Of a stretch of DNA of 64,000 nucleotides, positions 41,009-49,009 are shown in pieces. The DNA is from Streptomyces olindensis. GTDB taxonomy: Bacteria; Actinomycetota; Actinomycetes; Streptomycetales; Streptomycetaceae. Made by a program: the position numbers and the translations under genes. Position 1 is the stretch's first letter; each line of letters starts with the position of its first letter. The DNA is taken from assembly GCA_000696115.1 (NCBI GenBank), contig JJOH01000092.1:124001-188000 (forward strand), read 5' to 3'. The notes below the pieces were generated by a model. The model was given only the letters and a program-made list of their open reading frames with translations, had not been told where the DNA came from and did not search any database.

Positions 41009-42352
41009 TCAGGACAACAGGTCCACGGCCCGCACCCGGTCCTGATGGATCACGACGTCGTAGCAGCGGCCCAGCGCGATGTCGAACCAGTTCCGTTCCT
41101 CCGGGTAGGAGGTGCCGACACTGCGCGTGGGCCGTGCCTCGGCCAGCCAGGTCCGGGCCGGGCCGGGGGCCGTACGCAGGTCCAGGACCCAGCGGCCGTA
41201 CCTCACCTGATCGAGGGTGTGCTCGTTGCTGCCGGGCCGCGGGGCGCCGACCGTGTGGGTGAGCATGTGCACCTCCTCCGGGTCGGTGGCCTTGAACGAG
41301 CCACGGCCGAAGGTGAGCCCGACGCTCACGTAGCCGTCGCCGAGCCGGTCCCGCAGGAACGCCCCCTGCGTCCTGGGCAGGACCCGCGGGTCCTCGGGTT
41401 CGTAACCGATGTGGTTGTTGTGGCCCGCCAGCAGGATCCGGTGCCCGGTGTGCCGGTGCCACCAGACGATGTTGTCCGCCATGACGTCGTCCCGCCAGCG
41501 CATGGCCTCGGCGACCTGCCGCGGGTCGTCGAAGTCGAAGCCGTAGCCGGTGGCCGTCTGGTCGATCACCGTGGCGTGCCGGAGCACCTCGGCGAACTCC
41601 CGCCGCCCGGCCTCGCCGCGCGGCTCCAGCATCTCCAGCAGCGCCAGGGCTCGGCCGGTCCGTGCCGCCATGTCCTGCCGCTCGGCCAGCGGGCGGGCGA
41701 GGTACGCCTTCTGGTACTCGCCGGAGGGGACGGCCGGCCGAAGCCCCCGGTACAGCGCGTCGAAGCGCGGCGACAGGTCCGGGCGGACCCGGGCGACGTA
41801 CTCGGTCACCCGGTCGTACAGCTCCGGGCCGGTGTACCCCCAGTCGTCCCCCATGAAGCGGACCGGGTCGTGCGGATGCCGGCGGTTGTAGTCCCGCATC
41901 CACTCCACCAGTTCGAGGTTCTCGGCGGTGGGGTTCAGCGCGTAGGTGTACTGGAAGTCCTCCCGCATGATGCGCTCCGGGTCGCCCTTGCCGTGGACGA
42001 CGTACTCGTCCAGGCGCACCCCGGTGCTCCAGGCCGTCTCCAGGGCGAAGGTGCGGAAGCCCCGGTGCTCCACCAGGTACCGGAAGACCCGGTCCTTCAT
42101 GGCGAGGAACTCGTGCGAGCCGTGCGTCGCCTCGCCCATCCCCACCACGACCGCGTCCCCGACGGCTCTGCCGATCGGCCCCAGATCCCTTACGCCCCCG
42201 CCGGGCTCGGCGGTACGCAACGGACTCGCGACCCGCTCCAGCACCGGCACGACCGGGTCGCCCGTCGCTCGGGGAACGGCGGTGGCGGAAGGGGCCGGGG
42301 CGAGGAGAATCAACACGAGGACGACGAAGGTCCAGGGGCGCAGGCAGGACAT
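41009..42352 (-). CDS. Secreted erythromycin esterase family protein
   Basis: A 447-residue protein with a signal peptide (MSCLRPWTFVVLVLILLAP, cleaving near ATA) and an EreA/EreB-type domain: VVVGMGEATHGSHEFLAMKDRVF (the GEATHG His is catalytic), FALETAWSTG, VRFMGDDWGYTG, ILLAGHNNHIGY (second conserved His) and VSVGLTFGRG. Family members hydrolyse macrolide lactones or succinoglycan-like esters; resistance function needs proof because most actinobacterial homologues are untested. The signal peptide is unusual, since Ere enzymes are cytosolic. ATG 42352 has no clear ribosome-binding site. Confidence 0.88.
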   Translation of the reverse strand: MSCLRPWTFVVLVLILLAPAPSATAVPRATGDPVVPVLERVASPLRTAEPGGGVRDLGPIGRAVGDAVVVGMGEATHGSHEFLAMKDRVFRYLVEHRGFRTFALETAWSTGVRLDEYVVHGKGDPERIMREDFQYTYALNPTAENLELVEWMRDYNRRHPHDPVRFMGDDWGYTGPELYDRVTEYVARVRPDLSPRFDALYRGLRPAVPSGEYQKAYLARPLAERQDMAARTGRALALLEMLEPRGEAGRREFAEVLRHATVIDQTATGYGFDFDDPRQVAEAMRWRDDVMADNIVWWHRHTGHRILLAGHNNHIGYEPEDPRVLPRTQGAFLRDRLGDGYVSVGLTFGRGSFKATDPEEVHMLTHTVGAPRPGSNEHTLDQVRYGRWVLDLRTAPGPARTWLAEARPTRSVGTSYPEERNWFDIALGRCYDVVIHQDRVRAVDLLS

Positions 42353-42502
42353 GTCGGCATACGTGCCCGAGCTGTGAGGCCTCCGAACCTGTCCCCACCT
42401 GAACGGAGCGCTGGAGCCGACGGTGCCCCGGCCGCCGGGCAGCGAGGAGGCGACCATCCGGCTCGTGCGGCGACTGCGGCAGCCCCTTAGGCTCCGAGGG
42501 TG

Positions 42503-43141
42503 ATGGAGACCATCGTGTTCGACGTCGGCGAGACGATCACCCGTGACGACCGCTACTGGGCTTCCTGGGCAGACTGGCTGGACGTGCCTCGCCACACGCT
42601 CTCGGCACTCGTCGGAGCCGTCGTCGCTCAGGGCCGGGACAACGCCGACGCTCTCCGGCTCGTGCGTCCGAGCATCGACGTCGATGCCGAGTACCACGCT
42701 CGCGAGGCAGCCGGCCGGGGTGAGCACTTGGACGAGGGAGACCTCTACGACGACGTCCGCCCGGCCCTGTCCGCGCTACGGGCGGCAGGGATCCGGGTCG
42801 TCATCGCGGGCAACCAGACTCCCCGGGTGGGTGAACTGCTGCGTGACCTGGACCTGCCGGCCGACCTCATCGTGACCTCGGGTGAGTGGGGTGTGGCCAA
42901 GCCGCAGCCGGAGTTCTTCCAGCGGGTGCACGAGGTGGCTCAGGCGGAACCGGACGCGACCCTCTACGTCGGCGACCACCCGGCCAATGACGTCTTCCCG
43001 GCGAAGGCGGCCGGGCTGCGGGTGGCGCACCTCCGCCGCGGTCCATGGGGGCACCTGTGGGCGGACGACCCGGCGATCGTGGCTGCGGCGGACTGGCGTA
43101 TCGACAGCCTCACCCAGCTGACGGAGATCGTGAAGGGCTGA
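42503..43141 (+). CDS. HAD-superfamily hydrolase
   Basis: A 212-residue phosphohydrolase-like protein. Motif I is IVFDVGETITRD, in which the nucleophile Asp is kept and the second Asp of DxD is replaced by Gly-Glu; motif II is VIAGNQT, motif III the Lys in GVAKPQPEFFQR, and motif IV YVGDHPANDVFPAKAAG. Loss of the DxD acid suggests altered or no phosphatase activity, although the variant VGET is common in this subfamily. The ATG overlaps the stop of a short upstream frame (TGATG) ending RLVRRLRQPLRLRG. The first 165 bp recur inverted at 36.35-36.52 kb. Confidence 0.85.
   Translation: METIVFDVGETITRDDRYWASWADWLDVPRHTLSALVGAVVAQGRDNADALRLVRPSIDVDAEYHAREAAGRGEHLDEGDLYDDVRPALSALRAAGIRVVIAGNQTPRVGELLRDLDLPADLIVTSGEWGVAKPQPEFFQRVHEVAQAEPDATLYVGDHPANDVFPAKAAGLRVAHLRRGPWGHLWADDPAIVAAADWRIDSLTQLTEIVKG
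42506..42670 (+). repeat. 165-bp inverted repeat, right copy (intact HAD gene)
   Basis: This matches the reverse complement of 36352-36516 at 163 of 165 positions. It covers codons 2-56 of the HAD gene and ends exactly where the left copy jumps to TgmB-like sequence. Confidence 0.95.
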
Positions 43142-43250
43142 CCCGGCGTGACACCGCCCCGCCAGCCCGGGTCGGCGGGGCCATTCGTGTACACGCTGCG
43201 TCTCGGTGCGAGTACGGTTCCAAAGTGGACGTACCGGACGGGAGCCAGTG

Positions 43251-44435
43251 ATGCCCGCGAACGGCAAGGGGGTTGGCGCGCGGATCGCCTACTACCGCAG
43301 CGTCACGCACCCGAAGATGACGCAGCAACAGCTCGCCGATGCGGCCTGCGTGGCGCTCGGCACCATCCGCAAGATCGAGCGGGGAGAGCGCGGAGTCACC
43401 GACGCCACCCTGGAGGCCATCGCCGACGCCCTCGGTGTCGAACCCAGCCGCCTGCGCGCCGACCGCACTCCGGTTCGTACCCGTGTCCACGAGGCGCTTC
43501 CCGCGCTCTCCGCCGCGCTCGCCACGTACGACCTTCCCGACGAGGGCCCCGTCCGTCCCCTCCCTGAACTCCGCGCCGCTGTCGCCGAGGCCGCCCGCTG
43601 GCGGCTCGCCGCCAAGTACACGCGCCTCGCCCGCCAACTGCCGGACCTCCTCGCCGAACTCGCCCGTGCCTACAACATGGCTGCCGATGCGCAACGCCCG
43701 GAGCTTGCCGGGCTCCTGGTGAAGGCCTACCGCTCCGCGGACGCCGTCGCCTTCAAGTACGGCGCCCACGACCTGTCCGCGCGACTCATCGAACTGATGC
43801 GGTGGGCCGTCCGCGAGGCCGACGATCCATTGCTGTCGGCCTCCGTGGCCTACGTGCGCGCCGAGACCTTCTTCGCCGCGCGCGCCCACGCGGCAGGGCT
43901 GCGCGTCCTGGAGCATGCCCTGGACGCCGCCCCCGCTCCCACCACGCCGCCGCAGATCGCGGCGAAGGGAGCCCTGCACATGCGGGCCGCCGTCATCGCC
44001 GGCCGGGCGCACGATGCCGCAGCCGCCGTCAAACACCTCGACGAGGCCGTCGCCCTGGCCGAACGAGTAGCCGAGGACGTGTATTACGGAACCGCGTTCG
44101 GCCCGGACTCCGTGAAGACGCACGAGGTGTCGGTCGCGGTCAGCCTCGGAGACGCGCATGTCGGCCGGGCTCTGGAGGTCGCCGGAGCGTGGGAGCCGCC
44201 CAAGGAGCTGCCCGCCGAACGCCGCTCCGGGTTCTACATCGAGCTGGCCCGCGCGCAGTTGTGGACCGGCCCGGCCGACGACGCCTTCGAGTCGCTGAAG
44301 GTCGCCCGGCACATCGCGCCACAGCACACCCGTGAGCACCCATGGGTCCGTGAGGACGCGGCCACGCTACGCCGCCTGAAGCGCGCCGACGCCGAGGCCC
44401 TGACCGCCTTCGCGGAATGGTGTGCCGCCACCTAG
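43251..44435 (+). CDS. XRE-family regulator with TPR-like C-terminal domain
   Basis: A 394-residue protein with an N-terminal helix-turn-helix (RIAYYRSVTHPKMTQQQLADAACVALGTIRKIERGERGVTDATLEAIADALGV) and about 300 residues of helical repeats rich in Ala, resembling a TPR ligand-binding domain (AETFFAARAHAAGLRVLEHAL, AAVKHLDEAVALAERV). Such regulators are abundant in Streptomyces and often precede small-gene/DUF6415-type pairs, as at 46.2-47.0 kb here. ATG 43251 follows GGGAG. Its TAG stop (44433-44435) is built from the TA target of the IS630-like element plus the first base of the element. Confidence 0.88.
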   Translation: MPANGKGVGARIAYYRSVTHPKMTQQQLADAACVALGTIRKIERGERGVTDATLEAIADALGVEPSRLRADRTPVRTRVHEALPALSAALATYDLPDEGPVRPLPELRAAVAEAARWRLAAKYTRLARQLPDLLAELARAYNMAADAQRPELAGLLVKAYRSADAVAFKYGAHDLSARLIELMRWAVREADDPLLSASVAYVRAETFFAARAHAAGLRVLEHALDAAPAPTTPPQIAAKGALHMRAAVIAGRAHDAAAAVKHLDEAVALAERVAEDVYYGTAFGPDSVKTHEVSVAVSLGDAHVGRALEVAGAWEPPKELPAERRSGFYIELARAQLWTGPADDAFESLKVARHIAPQHTREHPWVREDAATLRRLKRADAEALTAFAEWCAAT

Positions 44436-44516
44436 TGGCTCGTCACGGATCGTCGGCCGGGTAATGAACCTCGTCGAACAGCAGACGTTCTCCAAGACCT
44501 GATCTTGGAGGTGGTC

Positions 44517-45479
44517 GTGGGACGTCGACCGAGTGTGTTCGTCCGACCGGTCACAATGGACGTGGTGCTGATGTCCGCCCAGGGCCAGACGGTCAAAGAC
44601 ATCACCACACTGATGCAGGTCGGCGAGGACTACGTCCGCGATGTCATCCACGCCTTCAACTAGCGGGGGTTCGACGCGCTGGACCCAAAATGGAGCGGGG
44701 GACGCCCCAGGATGATCAGTGACGAGGTGCGTGAGCACATCTCCCTGATCGCCCGGACGTCCCCCGCCGACCGGAAGATCACCGCGTTCTCCACCTGGAG
44801 CCTGAGCAAGCTCGCTGAGCATCTGGTCAAGCAGAAAGTGATCCCGGCCATCAGCCGGGAGACCCTGTGCCGGATCCTGCACACGCCGGCAAGGTCTCCT
44901 GGAAGACGACCACCACGTGGAAGGCGTCTACCGACCCCGAGTTCATTGCCAAGATGCAGCGTGTCCTGGCGCTGTACGACACGCCGCCGGCCGACGGGCG
45001 GGTGATATGTGTCGACGAGTTCGGGCCGCTGAACTTGATGGCCCGCAAGGGCAAGGCATGGGGGCCGGTGCGGCCTCCGCGCAGGCTGCGGGCTACCTAC
45101 AATCGTTACGGCGGCGTGCGGCACATGCTCGCCGCCCTCGATCTGGCCACCGGCAAGCTGTACTACCGCATCCGCCCGCGCAAGCGGTGGCGCGAGTTCC
45201 TCGGTCTCCTCAAGGCCCTGCGCACCCATTGGCCCGAGGAGAATCTGTATGTGGTGCTTCCTGCCCACCTACGGCTCCTGGCTGAACTGGATCGAATCGG
45301 AGTTCGCGGCCCTGCGCTGCTTCGCCCTCAACGGCACCGACCACCGCAGCCACGACGAGCAGAACGCCGCGATCGCCTCCTACGTCCGCTGGCGCAATGC
45401 GCGAGCCAAGCCGAAGACGAACTTCGCGCCGGACTCACCGGTCCGCACGTGGACCGACTACCCGGCCTGGGCCGCCTGA
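44517..45479 (+). pseudogene. IS630-family transposase, multiply inactivated
   Basis: GTG 44517 follows GGAGG. The frame MGRRPSVFVRPVTMDVVLMS stops at an internal TAG (44661-44663) where FNERGFDALDPKW is expected as Glu, so GAG to TAG. It resumes (PKWSGGRPRMISDEVREHI...ISRETLCRIL), shifts by two extra bases near 44885, continues as AGKVSWKTTTTWKASTDPE, then VICVDEFGPLNL (first catalytic Asp-Glu), and loses about 25 codons near 45253, where the second catalytic Asp should be. The end FLPTYGSWLNWIESEFAALR (catalytic Glu) to TWTDYPAWAA is in the first frame. Three independent lesions mark an old insertion. Confidence 0.88.
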
Positions 45480-45499
45480 CGCACTTCTACGATCTTCAC

Positions 45500-46051
45500 A
45501 TGAGTGACCTGAGCCCGGCAGACGGACAACTTCAGACCGCCCGACTGTCGTTGCGGCGTCCGACCGAAGCCGACGTCGACGCGATCTTCGCGATCCACCG
45601 TGACCCCGAAACCTGCCTGCACAACCCCTCCGACGCGCTCACCCGGCTCGATGAAGCCAGGGAGCTTTATCGCCGCTGGAACGACCAGTGGCAGCAGTGC
45701 GGATACGGGTACTGGGTCGTCCGACGCCACGACTCCGCCCTGCAACTGGGATTCTGCGGGATCAAGCCCATGGAACTGCGCGGCATGAAAGTCCTCAACC
45801 TCTTCTACCGCTTCGCCCGGTCGGCCTGGGGCCAGGGCTTCGCGAGCGAGGCCGCAGCGACGGTCACTACCTGGGCATCCCGCCACGTTCCCGACCTCCC
45901 ACTGATTGCCCGCGTGCGGCCGGCCAACATCGCCTCGCAACGCGTGGCAGTGCGCGCTGGCTTGACCCGAGCAGAGCAACTCGACGAAACCGGATACGAC
46001 GGCCTCGACTGGATCTACGCGGCAAGGCACGCCGAACTGAGCAGCCCCTGA
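45500..46051 (+). CDS. GNAT N-acetyltransferase, RimJ/RimL type (IS passenger)
   Basis: A 183-residue acetyltransferase: TARLSLRRPTEADVDAIFAIHRDPETCLHNPSD at the N-terminus, LQLGFCGIKPMEL (beta 4), and FARSAWGQGFASEAAATVTTW, whose Gln/Arg-x-x-Gly-x-Gly/Ala is the acetyl-CoA pyrophosphate loop, then VRPANIASQRVAVRAGL. Members acetylate ribosomal proteins, amino acids or antibiotics; the substrate is unknown. It lies inside the IS630-like ends, 20 bp after the dead transposase. The frame is intact and may be selected as cargo. The start ATG 45500 has only a weak ribosome-binding site. Confidence 0.85.
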   Translation: MSDLSPADGQLQTARLSLRRPTEADVDAIFAIHRDPETCLHNPSDALTRLDEARELYRRWNDQWQQCGYGYWVVRRHDSALQLGFCGIKPMELRGMKVLNLFYRFARSAWGQGFASEAAATVTTWASRHVPDLPLIARVRPANIASQRVAVRAGLTRAEQLDETGYDGLDWIYAARHAELSSP

Positions 46052-46228
46052 CACGGACAGACCTCACCGAACGCCGCGTCCATGGCTGTTCAACGTTCTG
46101 AGATGAGCCACTAGCAAGCCCCCCGACTACCCCTCGCCGGGGTACTTGTTGCTCCCCGACGCCCCCACCATCTGTTGCACGCGCAGGAACCAGCAGAGTC
46201 ACATGCGTATGTAGAAGGAGCGTCGACG

Positions 46229-46507
46229 ATGGCTTTCCTGTCACGAGCACTCGAACGGGCGAGAGCGGTGCTGTCCGGACCGCGCACCCCCGGCCGGCAC
46301 CGCCGCACCCCCGCACCGCGTGCCGTGCTCCCCATGCCTTCCTGTCGGCCATCGCCTGACGTCCGGGGCGCGCGGCTCATGGCCGTCCGCAGCTACCGCC
46401 GGGTAGGGCAGGAGGAGACAGGCGTACTGGTCCGGCCCTACGTGGCGCGCCTGGGTGAGGGTGTGTACGCGGGTGCCCAGGCAGGGCCCTGGGGTGTCGA
46501 CCGGTGA
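46229..46507 (+). CDS. Small basic hypothetical protein paired with DUF6415 gene
   Basis: A 92-residue Arg/Pro-rich protein, MAFLSRALERARAVLSGPRT...MAVRSYRRVGQEETGVLVRPYVARLGEGVYAGAQAG. Not assigned to a function. GAAGGAG lies eight bases before ATG 46229. The end overlaps the GTG of the next gene (GTGA), so it is translationally coupled. Small genes of this kind commonly stand between an XRE regulator and a DUF6415 gene in Streptomyces; here the IS630-like element separates them from the regulator. Cellular role unknown. Confidence 0.65.
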   Translation: MAFLSRALERARAVLSGPRTPGRHRRTPAPRAVLPMPSCRPSPDVRGARLMAVRSYRRVGQEETGVLVRPYVARLGEGVYAGAQAGPWGVDR

Positions 46508-47007
46508 TCGGCACCCGCTCCGAGACCGACGTGCCCGTTCCGGGCGTGACCGCGATGCGTGCCCAGGCGAGTTGGTTCCTGGACCAGCGCACGTTGCCGC
46601 GCCACCAGGCTACGCAACTCATGGCGAGAGACCTCCGCGAGTTCCTGGAACACCTGGTCCCGCGGATCGAGCGGCTCGCCGCCGAGCGCTCCAGGGACGA
46701 CGCGCCCGTGCCGGCGGCGAACGTGGCGTTGGCGGGCGTCACTGAGGCCAGGCGTCGTATGGACGAGCCGGAGGCCGCGGGCCTGTGCGGCGAGGTCGAA
46801 CGGGTCAAGTCGCTGGCCCGGTCGGTCGTCTCCTTGTGCGACCACCACGACACGCTCACCGGGATCACCGTCTGCCTGCTCTGCCACCACGTCATCGGCG
46901 ACGAAGCGTGGGTCCCGTTCCAGCGGGCGCGCCCCTCGGGAGCGGGTCTCGAGACGGGGCGTGTCCATCAGCGCTGTGCGCCCGCAGGGCGGCGCACCCG
47001 CCGCTGA
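46504..47007 (+). CDS. DUF6415-family protein
   Basis: A 167-residue, mostly helical protein: QASWFLDQRTLPRHQATQLMARDLREFLEHLVPRIERLA, VALAGVTEARRRMDEPEA, GEVERVKSLARSVVSLCDHHDTLTG. In Streptomyces this family is often labelled a natural-product-biosynthesis-associated protein, without known activity. The Cys/His set LCDHH...CLLCHHVIGD near the C-terminus could bind a metal. GTG 46504 overlaps the stop of the preceding small gene. It is probably part of an XRE-controlled unit. Confidence 0.7.
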   Translation: MIGTRSETDVPVPGVTAMRAQASWFLDQRTLPRHQATQLMARDLREFLEHLVPRIERLAAERSRDDAPVPAANVALAGVTEARRRMDEPEAAGLCGEVERVKSLARSVVSLCDHHDTLTGITVCLLCHHVIGDEAWVPFQRARPSGAGLETGRVHQRCAPAGRRTRR

Positions 47008-47082
47008 CCGGCCGCCCGCCCTTGCGTCCCCGAACCCGTGGGGCCCTCGCTGGTGCCGTGTCGCTCTCGGCGAGACGGTGGG

Positions 47083-47451
47083 TCAGTGGGTGGGTTGATC
47101 GGAGTAACTGAAGTCCCCCACGGTCCACGCGCTGACGTCCTCGATCGCGACGCGGTACATCCCGCCCGTCTCGGGGATCCCCATCGTGCCTTGCAGGATG
47201 CGGGCGACGTGGAAGTGCAGATGCGTGGGCGGCCCGTCCTTCTTCGCGGGGCCGTCGAAAACGGCGGAGAACTCGCCCAGGCGGGCGGAGTCCGTCAGCA
47301 CCTCCGACACCCTCTGCCGCCACACGGCTTCGGGAGCAAGGCGACCGGTGATGACAGCACCACCGGTCACCACAGTCAGGGACATCTGGGTGCTCTGCCC
47401 GGACTCCACACGGGCGGCGATGTCAACGATCAGCTCGTCAGGCTTCGGCAT
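47083..47451 (-). CDS. Small hypothetical protein, GvpU-like pattern
   Basis: A 122-residue soluble protein: MPKPDELIVDIAARVESGQSTQMSLTVVTGGAVITGRLAPEAVWRQ, then FDGPAKKDGPPTHLHFHVARILQ and MYRVAIEDVSAWTVGDFSYSDQPTH. The block LTVVTGGAVITGRL with a following helix resembles the central segment of gas-vesicle accessory GvpU-like proteins, but no gas vesicle genes are present, so this is only a pattern match. The ATG at 47451 lacks a clear ribosome-binding site. The gene converges on the DUF6415 gene. Confidence 0.55.
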   Translation of the reverse strand: MPKPDELIVDIAARVESGQSTQMSLTVVTGGAVITGRLAPEAVWRQRVSEVLTDSARLGEFSAVFDGPAKKDGPPTHLHFHVARILQGTMGIPETGGMYRVAIEDVSAWTVGDFSYSDQPTH

Positions 47452-47894
47452 GGGAGCAAATCTTATGCACCGGGCCGTCCCGGCGGCTAAGGGCCCTACC
47501 GGCGGGGTTCTGGTGCTGTGATTCGGGTGTCCGCTGATGTCTGTCACGTCGCGTGCACCGTCGAGCCGGACCCGTGGTCGTCCCGCCTCTTCATGTCGTC
47601 GTCGCTCGGATACCTTTGGCCGCACAGCCGAACCGTCTCCGGCCAGTGGCGCCCTCGTTCCACGCCCGAACACACCCGACCGCACCCCGAGAGTCATGGG
47701 ACAAAGTCCAGGGTATGGCTGGCTTCCTGACCTGGGAAGCCAGCCGTCAGTCACGTCCTCAGGGCGCTCCCAGGGCACATTCTTCAGGACGGCTTCCATT
47801 ATGTGGCCGCCCGATCCGCCAGCGGCGCAGATCGTGGAGCGTGGTTCCCTCGTGGGCGCGTGCCTTGCTGCCGGACCTCGCCGTGGACGGAGGT
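47452..47894. other. Non-coding, scrambled stretch
   Basis: I see no gene with convincing codon use on either strand. The stretch is less GC-rich in places (for example CACATTCTTCAGGACGGCTTCC) and probably consists of degraded mobile DNA next to the IS1380 remnant. Confidence 0.4.
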
Positions 47895-48055
47895 CTATGG
47901 ACGCGACCGCAGTAGCCAGAACCCAGTGGAGTACGCGGCGGGCAGCCCGGTCGCCTCAGCGAGATCCGCGAGCAACCGTGCCCCGGCATGTCCGACCACC
48001 CCCGAACCGTCAGCGGGGATCAGAAGCTCGGGACGCAAACCGATACCCCTGCACG
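47895..48055 (-). pseudogene. IS1380-family transposase N-terminal remnant (copy 1)
   Basis: Reading leftward: GIGLRPELLIPADGSGVVGHAGARLLADLAEATGLPAAYSTGFW, the N-terminal signature of actinobacterial IS1380 transposases. Only about 50 residues remain; the rest of the element is absent. A second, more degraded copy of the same segment in the same orientation is at 52510-52640, so the two bracket the CHAT cassette. Confidence 0.7.
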
Positions 48056-48057
48056 CA

Positions 48058-48128
48058 GAAAGTGCCTTCCTCTGACGATGGCAGGCCCCCTCGACGAGGT
48101 CCTTCGTCCCAGCTCGGAAGGCACTTTC
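48058..48128. repeat. 13-bp perfect inverted repeat
   Basis: GAAAGTGCCTTCC (48058-48070) and GGAAGGCACTTTC (48116-48128) enclose 45 bp. They lie just downstream of the CHAT-associated gene and next to the IS1380 remnant, so they may be a hairpin ending the cassette transcript or part of the old IS leader. Confidence 0.7.
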
Positions 48129-48175
48129 GCGTTCCCGTTCGTGATCCGGACTCAGCCGCAAGGGCAACGTGTTGA

Positions 48176-48991
48176 TCAGGCCTCGTTGCGTTCCTCTGGA
48201 ACGGCCAGGATCTCACTTAGATCCTCCGGTTCGGCAAGGTAGAGCTCGGGAGCGCCAATGCCGTCCGGTGGCCGACGACCCCGCATGCCGTCGGCCACCG
48301 GCTCACCGCGATGCTTCAGCTTTGCCGAGCCGATCAGGCCGTCGCTGACGTACATGCCACGCCACAGAACGACGCTCTTGTTTTGAGTGGTGAACTTGGC
48401 TGCCAGCCCTTGTTCGAACCCGACACCGAAGTTGCCACGGATCCGCCCGAGGTCGAATTCCCCTATGACGGCATCGGCCCCCAAATTAACCCCGGCCTTT
48501 GCCTTGGACTGATCGGCGATGAGCACAACCACAGGCCCGCCGACCGCTACCTCTGTGACGATCACCCACTCCCGCTTCCACTTCTTTTGCCTGTACAGGT
48601 CGATCACACGAGCCTCGACCTCAGCCAGGTTGCCGATCCGGGTCACCCGGACGGACTTGGCCTTGAGCACGAACGCCCCAATGCGTCTGAAGTCCAGGAG
48701 GACGCCCACATGCCCCGACGGCAGCCAGCTGGTGTTGGCGGCCTCGCCGACAGAGCCGCCCGTGACGAACGACACCGAGGCGCCGGCGCTGTAGTTGTAG
48801 TCGGATGGAACACCGACCTCATCGGTCATCACTGACACGCCTTCTCGGGCAAGGTCGGTTTTCTTATACCAGTCGTCGGGGTTGAGTACCCCGATGTCGC
48901 CCAGGGCTATGGGATTGCCGGGCAGCCATACTGGGAGCCGGTTGAAGCTGCTGCGCGTCTGCTTCCAGTAGGCCTTGAGTACGGACCGCAT
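48176..48991 (-). CDS. Unrecognised partner of the CHAT protease (possible effector)
   Basis: A 271-residue protein with no cysteine, no signal peptide and no clear transmembrane helix. The N-terminus is a basic amphipathic helix (SVLKAYWKQTRSSFNRL), then PIALGDIGVLNPDDWYKKTDLAREGVSV, a Gly/Ser/Ala beta region (YNYSAGASVSFVTGGSVGEA), a mixed block GVLLDFRRIGAFVLKAKSVRV, VIDLYRQKKWKREWVIVTEVAV and VVVLIADQSKAKAGVNLGAD, then FGVGFEQGLAAKFTTQNKSVVLWRGMYV. The last 45 residues are Pro/Glu-rich and look flexible, a possible cleavage or inhibitory tail. Strong GAAGGAG precedes the ATG, 18 bp after the CHAT gene stop, so the pair is an operon. Alternating beta strands recall pore-forming proteins such as gasdermins, but no specific homology is claimed. 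Confidence 0.8.
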   Translation of the reverse strand: MRSVLKAYWKQTRSSFNRLPVWLPGNPIALGDIGVLNPDDWYKKTDLAREGVSVMTDEVGVPSDYNYSAGASVSFVTGGSVGEAANTSWLPSGHVGVLLDFRRIGAFVLKAKSVRVTRIGNLAEVEARVIDLYRQKKWKREWVIVTEVAVGGPVVVLIADQSKAKAGVNLGADAVIGEFDLGRIRGNFGVGFEQGLAAKFTTQNKSVVLWRGMYVSDGLIGSAKLKHRGEPVADGMRGRRPPDGIGAPELYLAEPEDLSEILAVPEERNEA

Positions 48992-49009
48992 CCAGTGCTC
49001 CTTCGCTGG

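Larger units (their letters stand above)
44435..46111. mobile_element. IS630-like element with a GNAT passenger gene
   Basis: Ends CTAGTGGCTCGTCACGGATCG (44432 onward) and the reverse complement of CGTTCTGAGATGAGCCACTAG (46094-46114) match at 17 of 21 positions. TA dinucleotides flank the element (44433-44434, 46112-46113), the signature of IS630/Tc1 insertion. At 1.68 kb it is longer than a normal IS630 because an acetyltransferase gene lies between the transposase and the right end. The transposase is dead. Removing the element restores the XRE stop codon exactly. Confidence 0.82.

Noticed and set aside
44867..46051. A continuous frame fusing transposase and acetyltransferase
   Set aside because: The frame is open only because of the +2 insertion in the dead transposase. 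The acetyltransferase has its own start at 45500 and full length.
47083..47451. Gas vesicle protein GvpU
   Set aside because: Only one short segment resembles GvpU and there are no other gvp genes in the window.
48176..48991. Calling the CHAT partner a bacterial gasdermin
   Set aside because: No N-terminal cysteine for lipidation and no motif I can align with confidence. Only layout and operon context are similar, so it is kept as a hypothesis.
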